Assembly (NCBI RefSeq): GCF_005222785.1
Contig: NZ_STGH01000002.1
Coordinates: 310,001-374,000 of the forward strand
Direction of reading: 5' to 3'
From: Rhodobacter sp. SY28-1
Lineage (GTDB): Bacteria > Pseudomonadota > Alphaproteobacteria > Rhodobacterales > Rhodobacteraceae
DNA: 64,000 bases
The stretch's first letter is position 1, and each line of letters begins with the position of its first letter. Below the pieces are notes generated by a model. That model worked only from the letters and a program-made list of their open reading frames with translations. It was not told the DNA's origin and ran no database searches. Of the stretch, positions 1-8,158 are shown piece by piece. The position numbers and the translations under genes were made by a program.

Positions 1-209
1 GCCGCCTCGCCGTCCTTCAGCGCCACCGCATCGCGGCCGTAGTCTTCCGCCGTGGCGATCACCGAATCCGGCCCCGAGTAGGGCTGGGTCCCTTCGACCC
101 CTTCGAAGAACCCGCCGCAGCCCGACAGCAGAGTCCCCAGACCAAGCACAAGGCCCGCCCGTGTCACCGCGCCGAAACGCACCAATTCCAGCTTTCCTGC
201 AAGCGTCAT
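1..209 (-). CDS. Lipoprotein, N-terminal part (runs off the left edge)
   Basis: Only the first 69 codons lie in the window. The N-terminus has a basic region, a hydrophobic stretch and a lipobox ending LLSGC at about residues 27-31, so it is probably cleaved by signal peptidase II and lipid-anchored. No domain is visible in the rest. It starts 5 bases after the stop of the OmpA-family gene at 215, so the two are probably co-transcribed and may act together at the outer membrane or peptidoglycan; that link is inference. Family unknown. Confidence 0.6.
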   Translation of the reverse strand, partial: MTLAGKLELVRFGAVTRAGLVLGLGTLLSGCGGFFEGVEGTQPYSGPDSVIATAEDYGRDAVALKDGEA

Positions 210-214
210 GATCT

Positions 215-778
215 TCAGCCCTTCTTGCAGAGAATTTCGACACGGCGGTTCTTTGCCATGCCCTTGGCCGTCGCGTTGGACGCGGCTGGCTGGCTTTCAC
301 CATAGCCCGTCACGCTGTCAACCACGGCGCCCACCGACTGCGCCACGGCGGCCACCGAAGCTGCCCGCGCCTCGGAGAGGCCCTGGTTGTATTCGTCCGA
401 CCCGCGGCTGTCGGTATGTCCGCCGATCGAGTACGAAAAGGCACCGGTCTGGCGGAAATAGGTCTCAAGCTTCGACCGCCCTGCCGCCGTCAGCGTGGCG
501 CTGGCCGTGGCGAAATAGGCATCCGTGCTTTCGGTCAGGCAGCTGACCTGCTTCAGGCACACCGGCTTGCCGGTCTTGGGGTCGCGCCGGGGCACCATGT
601 AGCCTTCGGTCCCGCCATCGGCCCACCAGTGCTGGCAGCCATCCCGGTCGATCCAGACGCCCCATTCGATCTTGCCAGTCACGGCCTCGTCCTGAGCCAT
701 GGCCATGGGTGCGGACATCAGGCACAGGCCCGCGACCGCAACCGAAAGCGCCTGCCGAAGCATGCTTTCCCGTTTCAT
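215..778 (-). CDS. OmpA-family protein with C-terminal peptidoglycan-binding domain
   Basis: A 187-residue secreted protein. Residues 1-29 are a signal peptide (MKRESMLRQ, hydrophobic core, then AMAQ). The C-terminal hundred residues form an OmpA-like domain, with the peptidoglycan-contact motif GHTDSRGSDEYN and NRRVEI near the end. The middle (about 30-80) has a Cys- and Trp-containing segment I do not recognise. There is no beta-barrel region, so it is a small periplasmic or membrane-tethered cell-wall-binding protein rather than a porin. The ATG at 778 was chosen over longer open sequence because it begins the signal peptide and has GAGGAG about 10 bases upstream. The lipoprotein gene follows directly. 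Confidence 0.85.
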   Translation of the reverse strand: MKRESMLRQALSVAVAGLCLMSAPMAMAQDEAVTGKIEWGVWIDRDGCQHWWADGGTEGYMVPRRDPKTGKPVCLKQVSCLTESTDAYFATASATLTAAGRSKLETYFRQTGAFSYSIGGHTDSRGSDEYNQGLSEARAASVAAVAQSVGAVVDSVTGYGESQPAASNATAKGMAKNRRVEILCKKG

Positions 779-947
779 AACTGCCCCACTCCTCGTAACT
801 GACCCGGCCGAGTCATTTTGCGCGTTCCGGGCGATATTGCCGCCTAAACCTGTCATAGAGAAGGAAATCGTCGGGCAGAACCGGAAAATCGCCGTCCAAT
901 GGCTCTGAACTGCGGCTTTATTGCCATCGCAGTTGCGTCCGATAAGG

Positions 948-2267
948 TCAAGCACTGCGGGAAATCAGGTCTGCCGCCAATGAGTTGGTCGACGAAGCTG
1001 AAACGCGGGCGCGAACCATTTCACCGATTCGGCCGACAGGGTCCGCGATATGCACAGCGTGCAGATGGCCGGACTTTCCCACCATCTGACCGGGCAAGCG
1101 GCCGGGTTTTTCGTACAGGACCTCGACCTCGCGGCCGACCATGGCCTTCTGCGCCGACTGTTGCTGCGCAGTGACCAATGCCTGCAACTCCTGCAGCCGC
1201 GCATCGGCGACCTCTGCGGCCACCGGCGGCTTTTCGGCGGCCGGGGTGCCGGGACGAGCAGAATACTTGAAGCTGAACGCGGCCCCGAAGCCCACCGCGC
1301 GGATCAGGTCCATTGTCGCCTGGAAGTCCGCATCCGTCTCGCCGGGGAAGCCCACGATGAAATCCGAGGACAACAGGATATCGGGCCGCGCCGCCCGGAT
1401 CCTCTCGACCAGCCGCAGATAGGCGTCCGCCGTGTGCTTGCGGTTCATCGCCTTCAGGATCCGGTCCGAGCCCGACTGCACCGGCAGATGCAGGTAGGGC
1501 ATCAGCTCGGGCAAATCACCATGCGCGGCGATCAGGTCGTCGTCCATGTCGTTGGGGTGGCTGGTGGTGTAGCGCAGCCGCTCCAGCCCCTCGATCCCCG
1601 CCAGGGCACGCAGAAGCCGCGCCAGACCCCAGACGCCCTCCGGCCCCGCGCCGTGATAAGCGTTGACGTTCTGGCCCAGCAGCGTGATCTCGCGCACCCC
1701 TTGCGGCACCAGCCCACGCGCTTCGTCCATCAGGCGCGCGACCGGACGGCTGACCTCGGCGCCACGGGTGTAGGGCACCACGCAGAAGGCGCAGAACTTG
1801 TCGCAACCTTCCTGCACCGTCAGGAACGCCGTCGGGCCGCGCAGGGACTTGCGTTCGGGCAGAAGCGAAAACTTGTCTTCGACCGGGAAATCCGTGTCCA
1901 CGACGCGCCCTTCGGCCTCGACCATCTCGGGCAGCCGGTGGTAGGCCTGTGGGCCGACAACCAGATCTACGACCGGTGACCGGCGCAGGATCTCCTCGCC
2001 TTCGGCCTGCGCGACACAGCCCGCGACCCCGACCTTCAGGCCCGGCTTCGCCACCTTCAGCGCGCGCAACCGGCCAAGGTCGGAGTACAACTTTTCCGAC
2101 GCCTTTTCGCGGATGTGGCAGGTGTTCAGCAGCACCATGTCCGCATCCTCGACCGCCTCGGTCGTGACATAGCCCTTCGCGCCCAAAGCTTCCGCCATGC
2201 GCTCGCTGTCATAGACGTTCATCTGACAGCCATAGGTCTTGACGAAAAGCTTCTTGGCTTCGGTCAT
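948..2267 (-). CDS. miaB: tRNA-2-methylthio-N6-dimethylallyladenosine synthase
   Basis: A 439-residue radical-SAM methylthiotransferase that adds the 2-methylthio group to i6A37 of tRNAs reading UNN codons. All expected parts are visible. The N-terminal UPF0004 domain carries Cys14, Cys50 and Cys84 for one [4Fe-4S] cluster. The radical-SAM core carries the CxxxCxxC motif CDKFCAFC (Cys155, 159, 162). A C-terminal TRAM domain lies at about 370-430. Length is normal for the family. It is divergent from the glycosyltransferase-like gene at 2406. Confidence 0.97.
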   Translation of the reverse strand: MTEAKKLFVKTYGCQMNVYDSERMAEALGAKGYVTTEAVEDADMVLLNTCHIREKASEKLYSDLGRLRALKVAKPGLKVGVAGCVAQAEGEEILRRSPVVDLVVGPQAYHRLPEMVEAEGRVVDTDFPVEDKFSLLPERKSLRGPTAFLTVQEGCDKFCAFCVVPYTRGAEVSRPVARLMDEARGLVPQGVREITLLGQNVNAYHGAGPEGVWGLARLLRALAGIEGLERLRYTTSHPNDMDDDLIAAHGDLPELMPYLHLPVQSGSDRILKAMNRKHTADAYLRLVERIRAARPDILLSSDFIVGFPGETDADFQATMDLIRAVGFGAAFSFKYSARPGTPAAEKPPVAAEVADARLQELQALVTAQQQSAQKAMVGREVEVLYEKPGRLPGQMVGKSGHLHAVHIADPVGRIGEMVRARVSASSTNSLAADLISRSA

Positions 2268-2405
2268 CGGCGGGCCTCTTGGGAACTGCCGGGCTTCTAG
2301 CGTAAGCGTGGCCCCGCCTCAACCGCTGCGACATGCGTGCCGGATGCTCTCTTGCGTCGGGAAGAAGGATCGCAGAGTCTGCGCCGCGACCCACCCGGAC
2401 CGACC

Positions 2406-3275
2406 ATGCGTTACCCAAACCTGCCTGCCCTTCTGGAACGGACGACCCCCGGTTTCGGCAAGGGTCCCCTGTCGCTGATCCTGGCCGAGGACGAGGTCGA
2501 GATCACTTCAACCCTGGCCCATCACATCCGGCACGGCTTTCGCGACATCATCCTGCTGGCGCCGAAGGGCGTCCAGATTCCGCCGGAACAGGAAGCCCGG
2601 GTCCATGTCGTCGAGCATGACGTCCATGCCGAGGGCGCCTTGGTTGCGGCGGTGAATGCAGCGATCGGGCGCTTTCCCGGCACCTGGATTCATTACTGTC
2701 ACAACGCCGAATACCTGTTCTACCCGTTCTGCGAAACGCGCAGCGTGGGCGAGATGCTGGCCTTCCATGCCGAGGAACGGCGGCAGGCGATGCTGACCTA
2801 TGTCATTGATCTCTATGCCGGAGACCTTGCCGCGCATCCCGACGCCGTGTCGGTTGAGGATGCCTGGCTCGACCGGTCCGGCTATTACGCGCTGGCCCGC
2901 AAGGACCCGGCCAACGAATGGCAACCAAAAGACCGGCAGCTGGATTTCTACGGCGGACTGCGCTGGCGGTTCGAGGAGCATATCCCCTATGCCCGCCGCC
3001 GGATCGACCGCATCTCGCTGTTCCGTGCCAAGCCCGGTCTGAAGCTGCTGCCCGACTTCACCATGTCCGACGAAGAAATGAACACCTATTCCTGCCGCTG
3101 GCACAACAACCTGACGGCGGCCGTCTGTTCCTTCCGTACAGCCAAGGCGCTGCGCACCAACCCCGGGTCGCGCCACGCGATCCACGGCTTCCGCTGGCCC
3201 AATTCCGTCAAGTTCGACTGGCGCGGCCAGCAGCTGATGGACCTTGGGCTGATGGAGCCGGGCCAATGGTTCTGA
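2406..3275 (+). CDS. Glycosyltransferase family 2-like protein
   Basis: A 289-residue soluble protein. The N-terminal half (about 15-110) reads as a GT-A-like nucleotide-sugar fold: strand LSLILAEDEVEI, strand DIILLAP, and a conserved HYCHNAEYLFYPF segment. This type occurs in Rhodobacteraceae as a family-2-like glycosyltransferase; I see no clean DxD motif, so donor and acceptor cannot be named. ATG 2406 was chosen over an upstream in-frame start at 2337 because the protein-like sequence begins there. It shares an intergenic promoter region with miaB. Polysaccharide or cell-surface glycan synthesis is likely but inferred. Confidence 0.6.
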   Translation: MRYPNLPALLERTTPGFGKGPLSLILAEDEVEITSTLAHHIRHGFRDIILLAPKGVQIPPEQEARVHVVEHDVHAEGALVAAVNAAIGRFPGTWIHYCHNAEYLFYPFCETRSVGEMLAFHAEERRQAMLTYVIDLYAGDLAAHPDAVSVEDAWLDRSGYYALARKDPANEWQPKDRQLDFYGGLRWRFEEHIPYARRRIDRISLFRAKPGLKLLPDFTMSDEEMNTYSCRWHNNLTAAVCSFRTAKALRTNPGSRHAIHGFRWPNSVKFDWRGQQLMDLGLMEPGQWF

Positions 3276-3381
3276 CCCTTCACGCAGCCGTGATCGGTCC
3301 GCCGAAACTTCTGCTCTGACGCCTCCGTTCCCTTGAATGTGACAGCCGGATGGTCTGGCTGGTCCTGGAACGGAGTGTCCC

Positions 3382-3924
3382 ATGTCGCTGAAATCCATCC
3401 TTGGCGCCGTCGCGCTGTCTGCCCTTGCCACCTCGGTCTTTGCCGCCAACCCTGATGTCGGCGGCGCGCCGATGTTCGAGACGAAGAACATCGTCGAAAA
3501 CGCCGTGAACTCGAAGGACCACACCACGCTGGTCGCCGCCGTGACGGCCGCGGGCCTGGTGGATGCGCTGATGGGCCCGGGTCCCTTCACCGTCTTCGCC
3601 CCGGTGAACGACGCCTTCGCCGCTCTGCCCGCCGGGACTGTCGACACGCTGCTTCAGCCCGAAAACAAGGATATGCTGACCAAGGTCCTGACCGCCCACG
3701 TCGTGGCGGGCGACCTGAAGCTGGCCGATCTGCGCGCCAAGGTGGGCAAGGACGGTTTCGCCAACCTGAAAACCCTGTCCGGCGACGCGCTGTCGGTGAA
3801 GTTCCGGGGCGACAAGGCGATGATCTACTCGGAGTCGCGCAACATCGGCACGATCACCATCGGCGATGTCGACCAGTCGAACGGCGTGATCCATGTCATC
3901 GACACGGTGATGGTTCCGAAGTGA
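3382..3924 (+). CDS. Secreted fasciclin (FAS1) domain protein
   Basis: A 180-residue protein with a signal peptide (MSLKSILGAVALSALATSVFA) and one FAS1 domain over the rest. FAS1 hallmarks are FTVFAPVNDAFAALP (the H1 motif), LTAHVV in the middle, and GVIHVIDTVMVP at the C-terminus (the H2-type motif). Bacterial single-FAS1 proteins are extracytoplasmic adhesion or surface proteins of largely unknown role. It is monocistronic and followed 24 bases later by a strong terminator hairpin. Confidence 0.9.
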   Translation: MSLKSILGAVALSALATSVFAANPDVGGAPMFETKNIVENAVNSKDHTTLVAAVTAAGLVDALMGPGPFTVFAPVNDAFAALPAGTVDTLLQPENKDMLTKVLTAHVVAGDLKLADLRAKVGKDGFANLKTLSGDALSVKFRGDKAMIYSESRNIGTITIGDVDQSNGVIHVIDTVMVPK

Positions 3925-3948
3925 GATCCCGGCAGTTGTGACAAGTGC

Positions 3949-3973
3949 GGGCGGGGGAAACCCCGCCCTTTTT
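3949..3973 (+). terminator. Rho-independent terminator after the fasciclin gene
   Basis: An 8-bp perfect stem GGGCGGGG/CCCCGCCC closed by a GAAA tetraloop and followed by five T residues. It ends exactly at the stop codon of the oppositely oriented XRE gene, so it separates two convergent genes. Confidence 0.9.
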
Positions 3974-4812
3974 CATGGCTCCTGGCCGGTCGCGAAGGGC
4001 ACCTGCAGCAGCGCTCCCGGGGGCAGCGTCCGGCCCTCCAGCACGCGCTGCACCGCCGGGGGCGCGGCTTCCGGCTCCAGAATCGGCCCAAGCCGACAAT
4101 CCTGCAGATGCGCAGCAAGATCGGTCTCGGCCTCACCGGACAGGTCGCGCTCGCGGACAAGCACCACGGGCGAAGCTGTCGGCATCAGAAGCCCCTCTGC
4201 CGGGCCTGTGAGAATTCCGGTGATGAACCGCGCTTTCGGCTGCTGCCCAGCATTCAGGACCAGGAAGGCCATGGCCTCGAACCGCTCTTCGGCCAGAACC
4301 ACATACATCCGGTTCAGCATCAGAAGCGCCCAGCCCTGAAAGGCAAAGCCTTCGGCCCCATAGCGCGCCTCGATCAATCCGTCGACGGGACGCAGCATCA
4401 TCGCCATGCGGGCAATCCGCCCGGGCTGGCTGAAGGCGCGGTAGTACATGAAGTACGACCCGAAATACTCCATTCCCCGCCGTCCCGTCTCGCTCCGGGC
4501 GGCATCCAGCAGGCCGAAGGGGATCGGCAGGCTTTGCCCTTCAGGCCCGCTTTCGGGCAGGTTCGTCTGCACCAACGCCCGGAACGCCGGAGCCGTGGCC
4601 TCGAAGGCCAGGACCGTAAAACCCGGCAGGTTTTGCGCCAGAACCCCAGCGATCCGCGCCAGATTGTGCTGCGTCGGCCGGACCCGCCCGGCGATCCAGC
4701 GCGAGACGACGGACTTGTCCACCCCCACCGCCGCCCCAAGCGCGGCGGGTGACAGATTGGCCTGCTTCAGCGCCAGCTTCAGCCGTCCGGCAAAATCCTC
4801 GGGAATGTCCAT
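3973..4812 (-). CDS. XRE-type helix-turn-helix transcriptional regulator
   Basis: A 279-residue protein. Residues about 10-65 form a Cro/C1-type helix-turn-helix (LSPAALGAAVGVDKSVVSRW is the HTH core). The remaining 200 residues are an uncharacterised sensing or oligomerisation domain with no hydrophobic membrane span. ATG 4812 was chosen over a longer frame to 4860 because it begins just before the HTH. It is divergent from the DUF1127 gene, and TGCAAC repeats lie directly upstream of its start, so autoregulation is plausible. Target genes cannot be named. Confidence 0.75.
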   Translation of the reverse strand: MDIPEDFAGRLKLALKQANLSPAALGAAVGVDKSVVSRWIAGRVRPTQHNLARIAGVLAQNLPGFTVLAFEATAPAFRALVQTNLPESGPEGQSLPIPFGLLDAARSETGRRGMEYFGSYFMYYRAFSQPGRIARMAMMLRPVDGLIEARYGAEGFAFQGWALLMLNRMYVVLAEERFEAMAFLVLNAGQQPKARFITGILTGPAEGLLMPTASPVVLVRERDLSGEAETDLAAHLQDCRLGPILEPEAAPPAVQRVLEGRTLPPGALLQVPFATGQEP

Positions 4813-4825
4813 CGCATGCCTCCCG

Positions 4826-4880
4826 TGCAACGAGATGCAACACCGCGCCTGCCAAAGCAACCCGTCTCATTGCGTTGCAA
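4826..4880. promoter_or_regulatory. TGCAAC repeat cluster, candidate operator of the XRE regulator
   Basis: TGCAAC occurs twice in direct orientation 10 bases apart (4826-4831 and 4836-4841). An inverted copy sits in TTGCGTTGCAA at 4870-4880, itself a TTGC-N3-GCAA palindrome. All lie in the 160-bp divergent region just upstream of the XRE start. TTGC/GCAA-type sites are typical for several HTH_3 regulators; assignment to this protein is inference. Confidence 0.4.
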
Positions 4881-4972
4881 CTGGAAGCCGCCGCCCGCTC
4901 ATGGCAATAACTGACCCAGCGTCAATTTTAGACGCGGCCTACTAAATTCTTTTTTATCAAAGCGTTGAACCC

Positions 4973-5230
4973 ATGTCACAGATCCAGACATTTTCCATGA
5001 CCACCGCAGGGCGCATCCCCGCGCCGCAGACACGCCGGGCTGCCGACGTCTTCCCCACGAAGGCAAAGCCCGGTGTGTCGCTGCGGATGGCTCTTTCCCG
5101 CTTGCGCAGCTGGCGTGTCCGCCGCGCAGAACGGGCGGCGCTGGCCACGCTTCTTGAAGCCAGCGACCATATCCTCGACGACATCGGGATCTCACGGCAC
5201 GAGCTGCACGCCATGCTGGACGGGCTGTAG
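4973..5230 (+). CDS. DUF1127 domain protein
   Basis: An 85-residue basic protein. The C-terminal 45 residues are a DUF1127 domain: an arginine-rich helix (RLRSWRVRRAERAAL) followed by LLEASDHILDDIGISRHEL. The N-terminal 40 residues are poorly structured. DUF1127 proteins are small, often highly expressed alphaproteobacterial proteins; some are linked to RNA turnover and phosphate or virulence control in other species, but the role here is unknown. An A+T-rich promoter-like stretch lies at 4925-4965. Confidence 0.85.
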   Translation: MSQIQTFSMTTAGRIPAPQTRRAADVFPTKAKPGVSLRMALSRLRSWRVRRAERAALATLLEASDHILDDIGISRHELHAMLDGL

Positions 5231-5235
5231 CCGTT

Positions 5236-5688
5236 TCAGGCCTTGCGCAGGCGGATCACCACATCGACCCGTGAGACCGTCATGCCCTCGGGCACCTGCG
5301 GCAGGGACGCGATCTCCAGCTCTTCGGCCGGGGCGTCGGTCAGGGTGTGGCTGTCTTCCCAGTAGAAATGCGGGTGATCGTCGGTGCGGGTGTCGAAGTA
5401 GGACTTCGATCCGTCGACCACGACCTCGTTCATCAGGCCCGCATCGCAGAAGGCGCGCAGCGTGTTGTAGACAGTGGCCAGGCTGACCTTCTCGCCCGCG
5501 TCGGACGACAGCGCATAGAGGCTTTCCGCCGTCACATGCCGGTTCATCCCGTCACCGACCAGAAGTTCCGCCAGCGCAAGCCGCTGCCGCGTGGGGCGCA
5601 GGCCCCCCGCCTTCAACCAGTCCGCGCTGCGTTCCGTGCCGGTCAAATGCCAGTCCCTGACGTTGCTACAGTCGATATAGGGCCGCAA
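5236..5688 (-). CDS. irr: Fur-family iron response regulator Irr
   Basis: A Fur-superfamily protein of up to 150 residues. The winged-helix domain (LRPTRQRLALAELL, LATVYNTLRAFCDAGL) is followed by a dimerisation domain with the metal or haem-region motif HPHFYWEDS. Irr, not Fur, is favoured by this motif, by the lack of a C-terminal CxxC zinc site, and by its closeness to fabA, the usual setting in Rhodobacteraceae. The usual HHH cluster reads HPH here. The N-terminus is uncertain: the frame opens with TTG at 5688, and another TTG at 5646 would give 136 residues, nearer the usual length. Irr controls haem and iron genes in alphaproteobacteria. Confidence 0.85.
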   Translation of the reverse strand: MRPYIDCSNVRDWHLTGTERSADWLKAGGLRPTRQRLALAELLVGDGMNRHVTAESLYALSSDAGEKVSLATVYNTLRAFCDAGLMNEVVVDGSKSYFDTRTDDHPHFYWEDSHTLTDAPAEELEIASLPQVPEGMTVSRVDVVIRLRKA

Positions 5689-5719
5689 ACCCGACTATTT
5701 CAATGCGGAATCGTGGCGA

Positions 5720-6970
5720 TTAGTGGGAAATCCCCGCAAAACCTTGCCGAATCCGGCCCCAGACCAGCGCGGCCACCACCAGCGACCCTGCCCCGGCCAC
5801 CCAGAACGGCAAGACCAACGCCGTCCCGCGCGGCAGCAGCCCTTCGCCCAGCGACACCACCAGCCCCGACAGGACCAGCCCCAGCGGCATCATTCCCCAG
5901 GCCAATAGGCGGTACAGGCTGTTCACCCGACCCAAAAGCGCATCCGGGATCATCCGCTGTCGCGTGCTGACCGAAACGACGTTCCAGACAAAGCCCGTGA
6001 ACTCCATCGCGGCAAAACAAAGCCCCAGCGTCCAGGCCCCCGGCGCCAGTGCCATCCCGATGAAGCAGGGACCCGAGGCCGCAAGCATCCACTGCATCGT
6101 CCGCGTCGGACCCAGCGCGGACCCGATCCGCGCGCCCATGAGGCTGCCCGCGATCCCGCCCACTGCGCCGCCTGCGAGGGTCAGGCCATAGGCCTGCGCC
6201 GAAAGCCCCAGGTTCTCCTGCGCGTGCAGGACCACGCCAATCACAATCATCTGGTGGAACAGGTTCCAGAACCCCGTGGTCCAGGCGAGGGTCTGCAACA
6301 GAGGCACGCCACGCAGGAAGGCGAAGCCCTCGCCGATCTCGGCCTTCCAGCCGCGCCGGTTCGTCCGCTCGGCCTTGAACTGCCCCGCCAGCCCGGCGAC
6401 CAGCAGCAGCGCCATCCCGTAGGCCAGCGCGTTCAGCCCGAAGGCCAGGGGCAACCAAAGCCCGATCAGGAAGGCCCCAAGCGCCGGACCGATCAGCGCG
6501 TTGGTCAACAACTCCGCGCTCCACAACTGGCCATTCGCCCGCTCCAGCCGCTCGGACGGGACCAGCGCAGGCAGCATCGTCTGCGCAGCGTTGTCCCGGA
6601 AGACCTCGGCCCCGCCCACGACCAGCGCCGCGATCAACAGCGCCAGATAAAGCCCGGGGGAAGACACGCCCTCGGCCGGTGCTGCGCCCAATGGCAGGGC
6701 AGCCCAGAGCGACAGCGCGGCAAAAAGGAAGGCCAGCGCCCGCAGCGCGTCCATGCCCAGGATCAGCCGCCGCCGGTCCACCCGGTCGGTCACCAGCCCC
6801 GCCGGCAGGGCCAGCAAGGCCCAGGGCAGGCGCAGTGCCACCGGCACCAGCGCGACCAGCAAGGCATCGCGGGTCAGCAGCGAGGCGATCCAGCCCTAGG
6901 CCACCACCGCGATCCCGTCAGCCAGGTTCGTCATCCCGCTGGCCGTGATGAACCGCTGCAACGCCGTCAT
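5720..6970 (-). pseudogene. MFS transporter interrupted by one in-frame TAG
   Basis: From 6862 down this reads as a 380-residue major facilitator protein with about eleven hydrophobic spans and the loop motif [11 protein letters not shown] between TM2 and TM3. In the same frame upstream, an ATG at 6970 starts [20 protein letters not shown], a typical MFS N-terminus. The two parts are joined by TAG at 6896-6898, between ...GIAVVA and [10 protein letters not shown]. Restoring TGG (Trp) would give one intact protein of about 416 residues. Without it, translation must restart at a TTG (6862) and lose most of TM1. Possible readings are a real recent pseudogene, a sequencing error or rare suppression. 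Substrate unknown; it lies between irr and fabA. Confidence 0.8.
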
Positions 6971-7060
6971 GTCGGCCCCTCCGAGAAATCCCGCCAGACT
7001 TGCCAGTCTTCGCCCCCGAATGCTAGGGAGGGTGAAGGGGCAAATGGGGGACCACAAGGG

Positions 7061-7570
7061 ATGGCGTCGTATCCGACCTACTTCGACAAGGAAGCGCTTC
7101 TGGCCTGTTCGCGGGGCGAACTTTTCGGCCCCGGCAACGCCCAGCTTCCCGCCCCGCCCATGCTGATGATGGACCGGATCACCGACATCTCGGAGGATCG
7201 GGGCGAACATGGCAAGGGCCATGTGGTGGCCGAGTTCGACATCACCCCGGACCTCTGGTTCTTCGACTGCCACTTCCCCGGCAACCCGATCATGCCGGGC
7301 TGCCTTGGCCTTGACGGGCTTTGGCAGCTGACCGGCTTCAACCTCGGCTGGCGTGGCTGGCAGGGGCGCGGCTATGCGCTTGGCGTGGGAGAGGTCAAGC
7401 TGACCGGCATGGTCCGCCCCGACCGCAAGAAGCTGACCTACTACGTCGATTTTACCAAAGCCCTGCAGACCCGCCGCCTGACGATGGGCGTGGCGGATGG
7501 GCGCGTGGAGGCGGATGGCGAGACGATCTACCTCGTCAAGGATATGAAGGTCGCGCTCTCCGAAGCGTGA
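7061..7570 (+). CDS. fabA: 3-hydroxydecanoyl-ACP dehydratase/isomerase FabA
   Basis: A 169-residue hot-dog-fold enzyme that dehydrates 3-hydroxydecanoyl-ACP and isomerises trans-2- to cis-3-decenoyl-ACP, the branch point of anaerobic unsaturated fatty acid synthesis. The catalytic pair is visible: His71 in [14 protein letters not shown] and Asp85 in CLGLDGLWQ. Length matches the E. coli enzyme. ATG 7061 begins the conserved N-terminus MASYPTYF and is preceded by a purine-rich stretch. Its partner fabB lies 2 kb downstream instead of next to it. Confidence 0.97.
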   Translation: MASYPTYFDKEALLACSRGELFGPGNAQLPAPPMLMMDRITDISEDRGEHGKGHVVAEFDITPDLWFFDCHFPGNPIMPGCLGLDGLWQLTGFNLGWRGWQGRGYALGVGEVKLTGMVRPDRKKLTYYVDFTKALQTRRLTMGVADGRVEADGETIYLVKDMKVALSEA

Positions 7571-7644
7571 GTGCCAGCCTGCCGGTCCGTGGAACAGTGC
7601 GCGGGGTCCTGCGTTGCCCGTCGCATGGCAACGGAGCGCACACG

Positions 7645-7857
7645 ATGACCTTCAAAAAGGGCGAGCCAGTGACCTGGCACTGGGGCAGCGGAATGGCAAC
7701 GGGCGTTGTGACCGAAGTGTTCACGGCAAAGGTCACCCGCAAGATCAAGGGAAAATCGATCACGCGCAATGCCACTAGCGACGATCCGGCCTACCTCGTC
7801 AAACAGGAAGACGGCGACCGCGTGTTGAAATCCGGTTCGGAGCTTTTGGCCGGCTGA
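7645..7857 (+). CDS. DUF2945 (hypervirulence-associated, TUDOR-like) small protein
   Basis: A 70-residue protein. KKGEPVTWHWGSGMATGVV at the start and DPAYLVKQEDGDRVLKSGSE at the end match the DUF2945 pattern, a small beta-rich TUDOR-like fold. The family name comes from fungi; no bacterial function is established. It lies between fabA and fabB in the same direction and may be read through from fabA. Confidence 0.8.
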   Translation: MTFKKGEPVTWHWGSGMATGVVTEVFTAKVTRKIKGKSITRNATSDDPAYLVKQEDGDRVLKSGSELLAG

Positions 7858-7872
7858 GCCGAACATTTGCCC

Positions 7873-8040
7873 TTACAACCGTGCCGCCTGCACATGCATC
7901 CAGTCGAAGTTGCGCGATCTTCCGAGGCTCACCCAGCCCTCTGCCTCCCAGGCATGCCACCAGAAGTCATAGTCCGGATGGTCCAGTGACGCGCGGTCGC
8001 GGCCCCATTTGGCGAGGATCGGGGTTTCGACCCTCACGCG
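7873..8040 (-). pseudogene. Small ORF, probable C-terminal fragment of a broken gene
   Basis: A minus-strand frame of about 54 codons with protein-like composition (LDHPDYDFWWHAWEAEGW, then RNFDWMHVQAARL and TAA at 7873). The in-frame stop at 8041-8043 and the change to A+T-richer sequence there suggest that the N-terminal part was lost at the insertion boundary. A GTG near 8036 could also start a genuine 54-residue protein. I do not recognise the family. Confidence 0.4.
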
Positions 8041-8158
8041 CTAAATCTCAAGATGAACTGAAATGCAAGCGGGGGGCGGCAGAAGAAAACTGCACGAGCC
8101 GTGTGAAAGGTGCGGGATGGAAGGATTCCGATCTAAGAGAATCCGATCTTCGAAGGCT

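Noticed and set aside
1050-1979. 309-codon plus-strand frame inside miaB
   Set aside because: Antisense to miaB, whose cysteine motifs are intact; no protein-like features.
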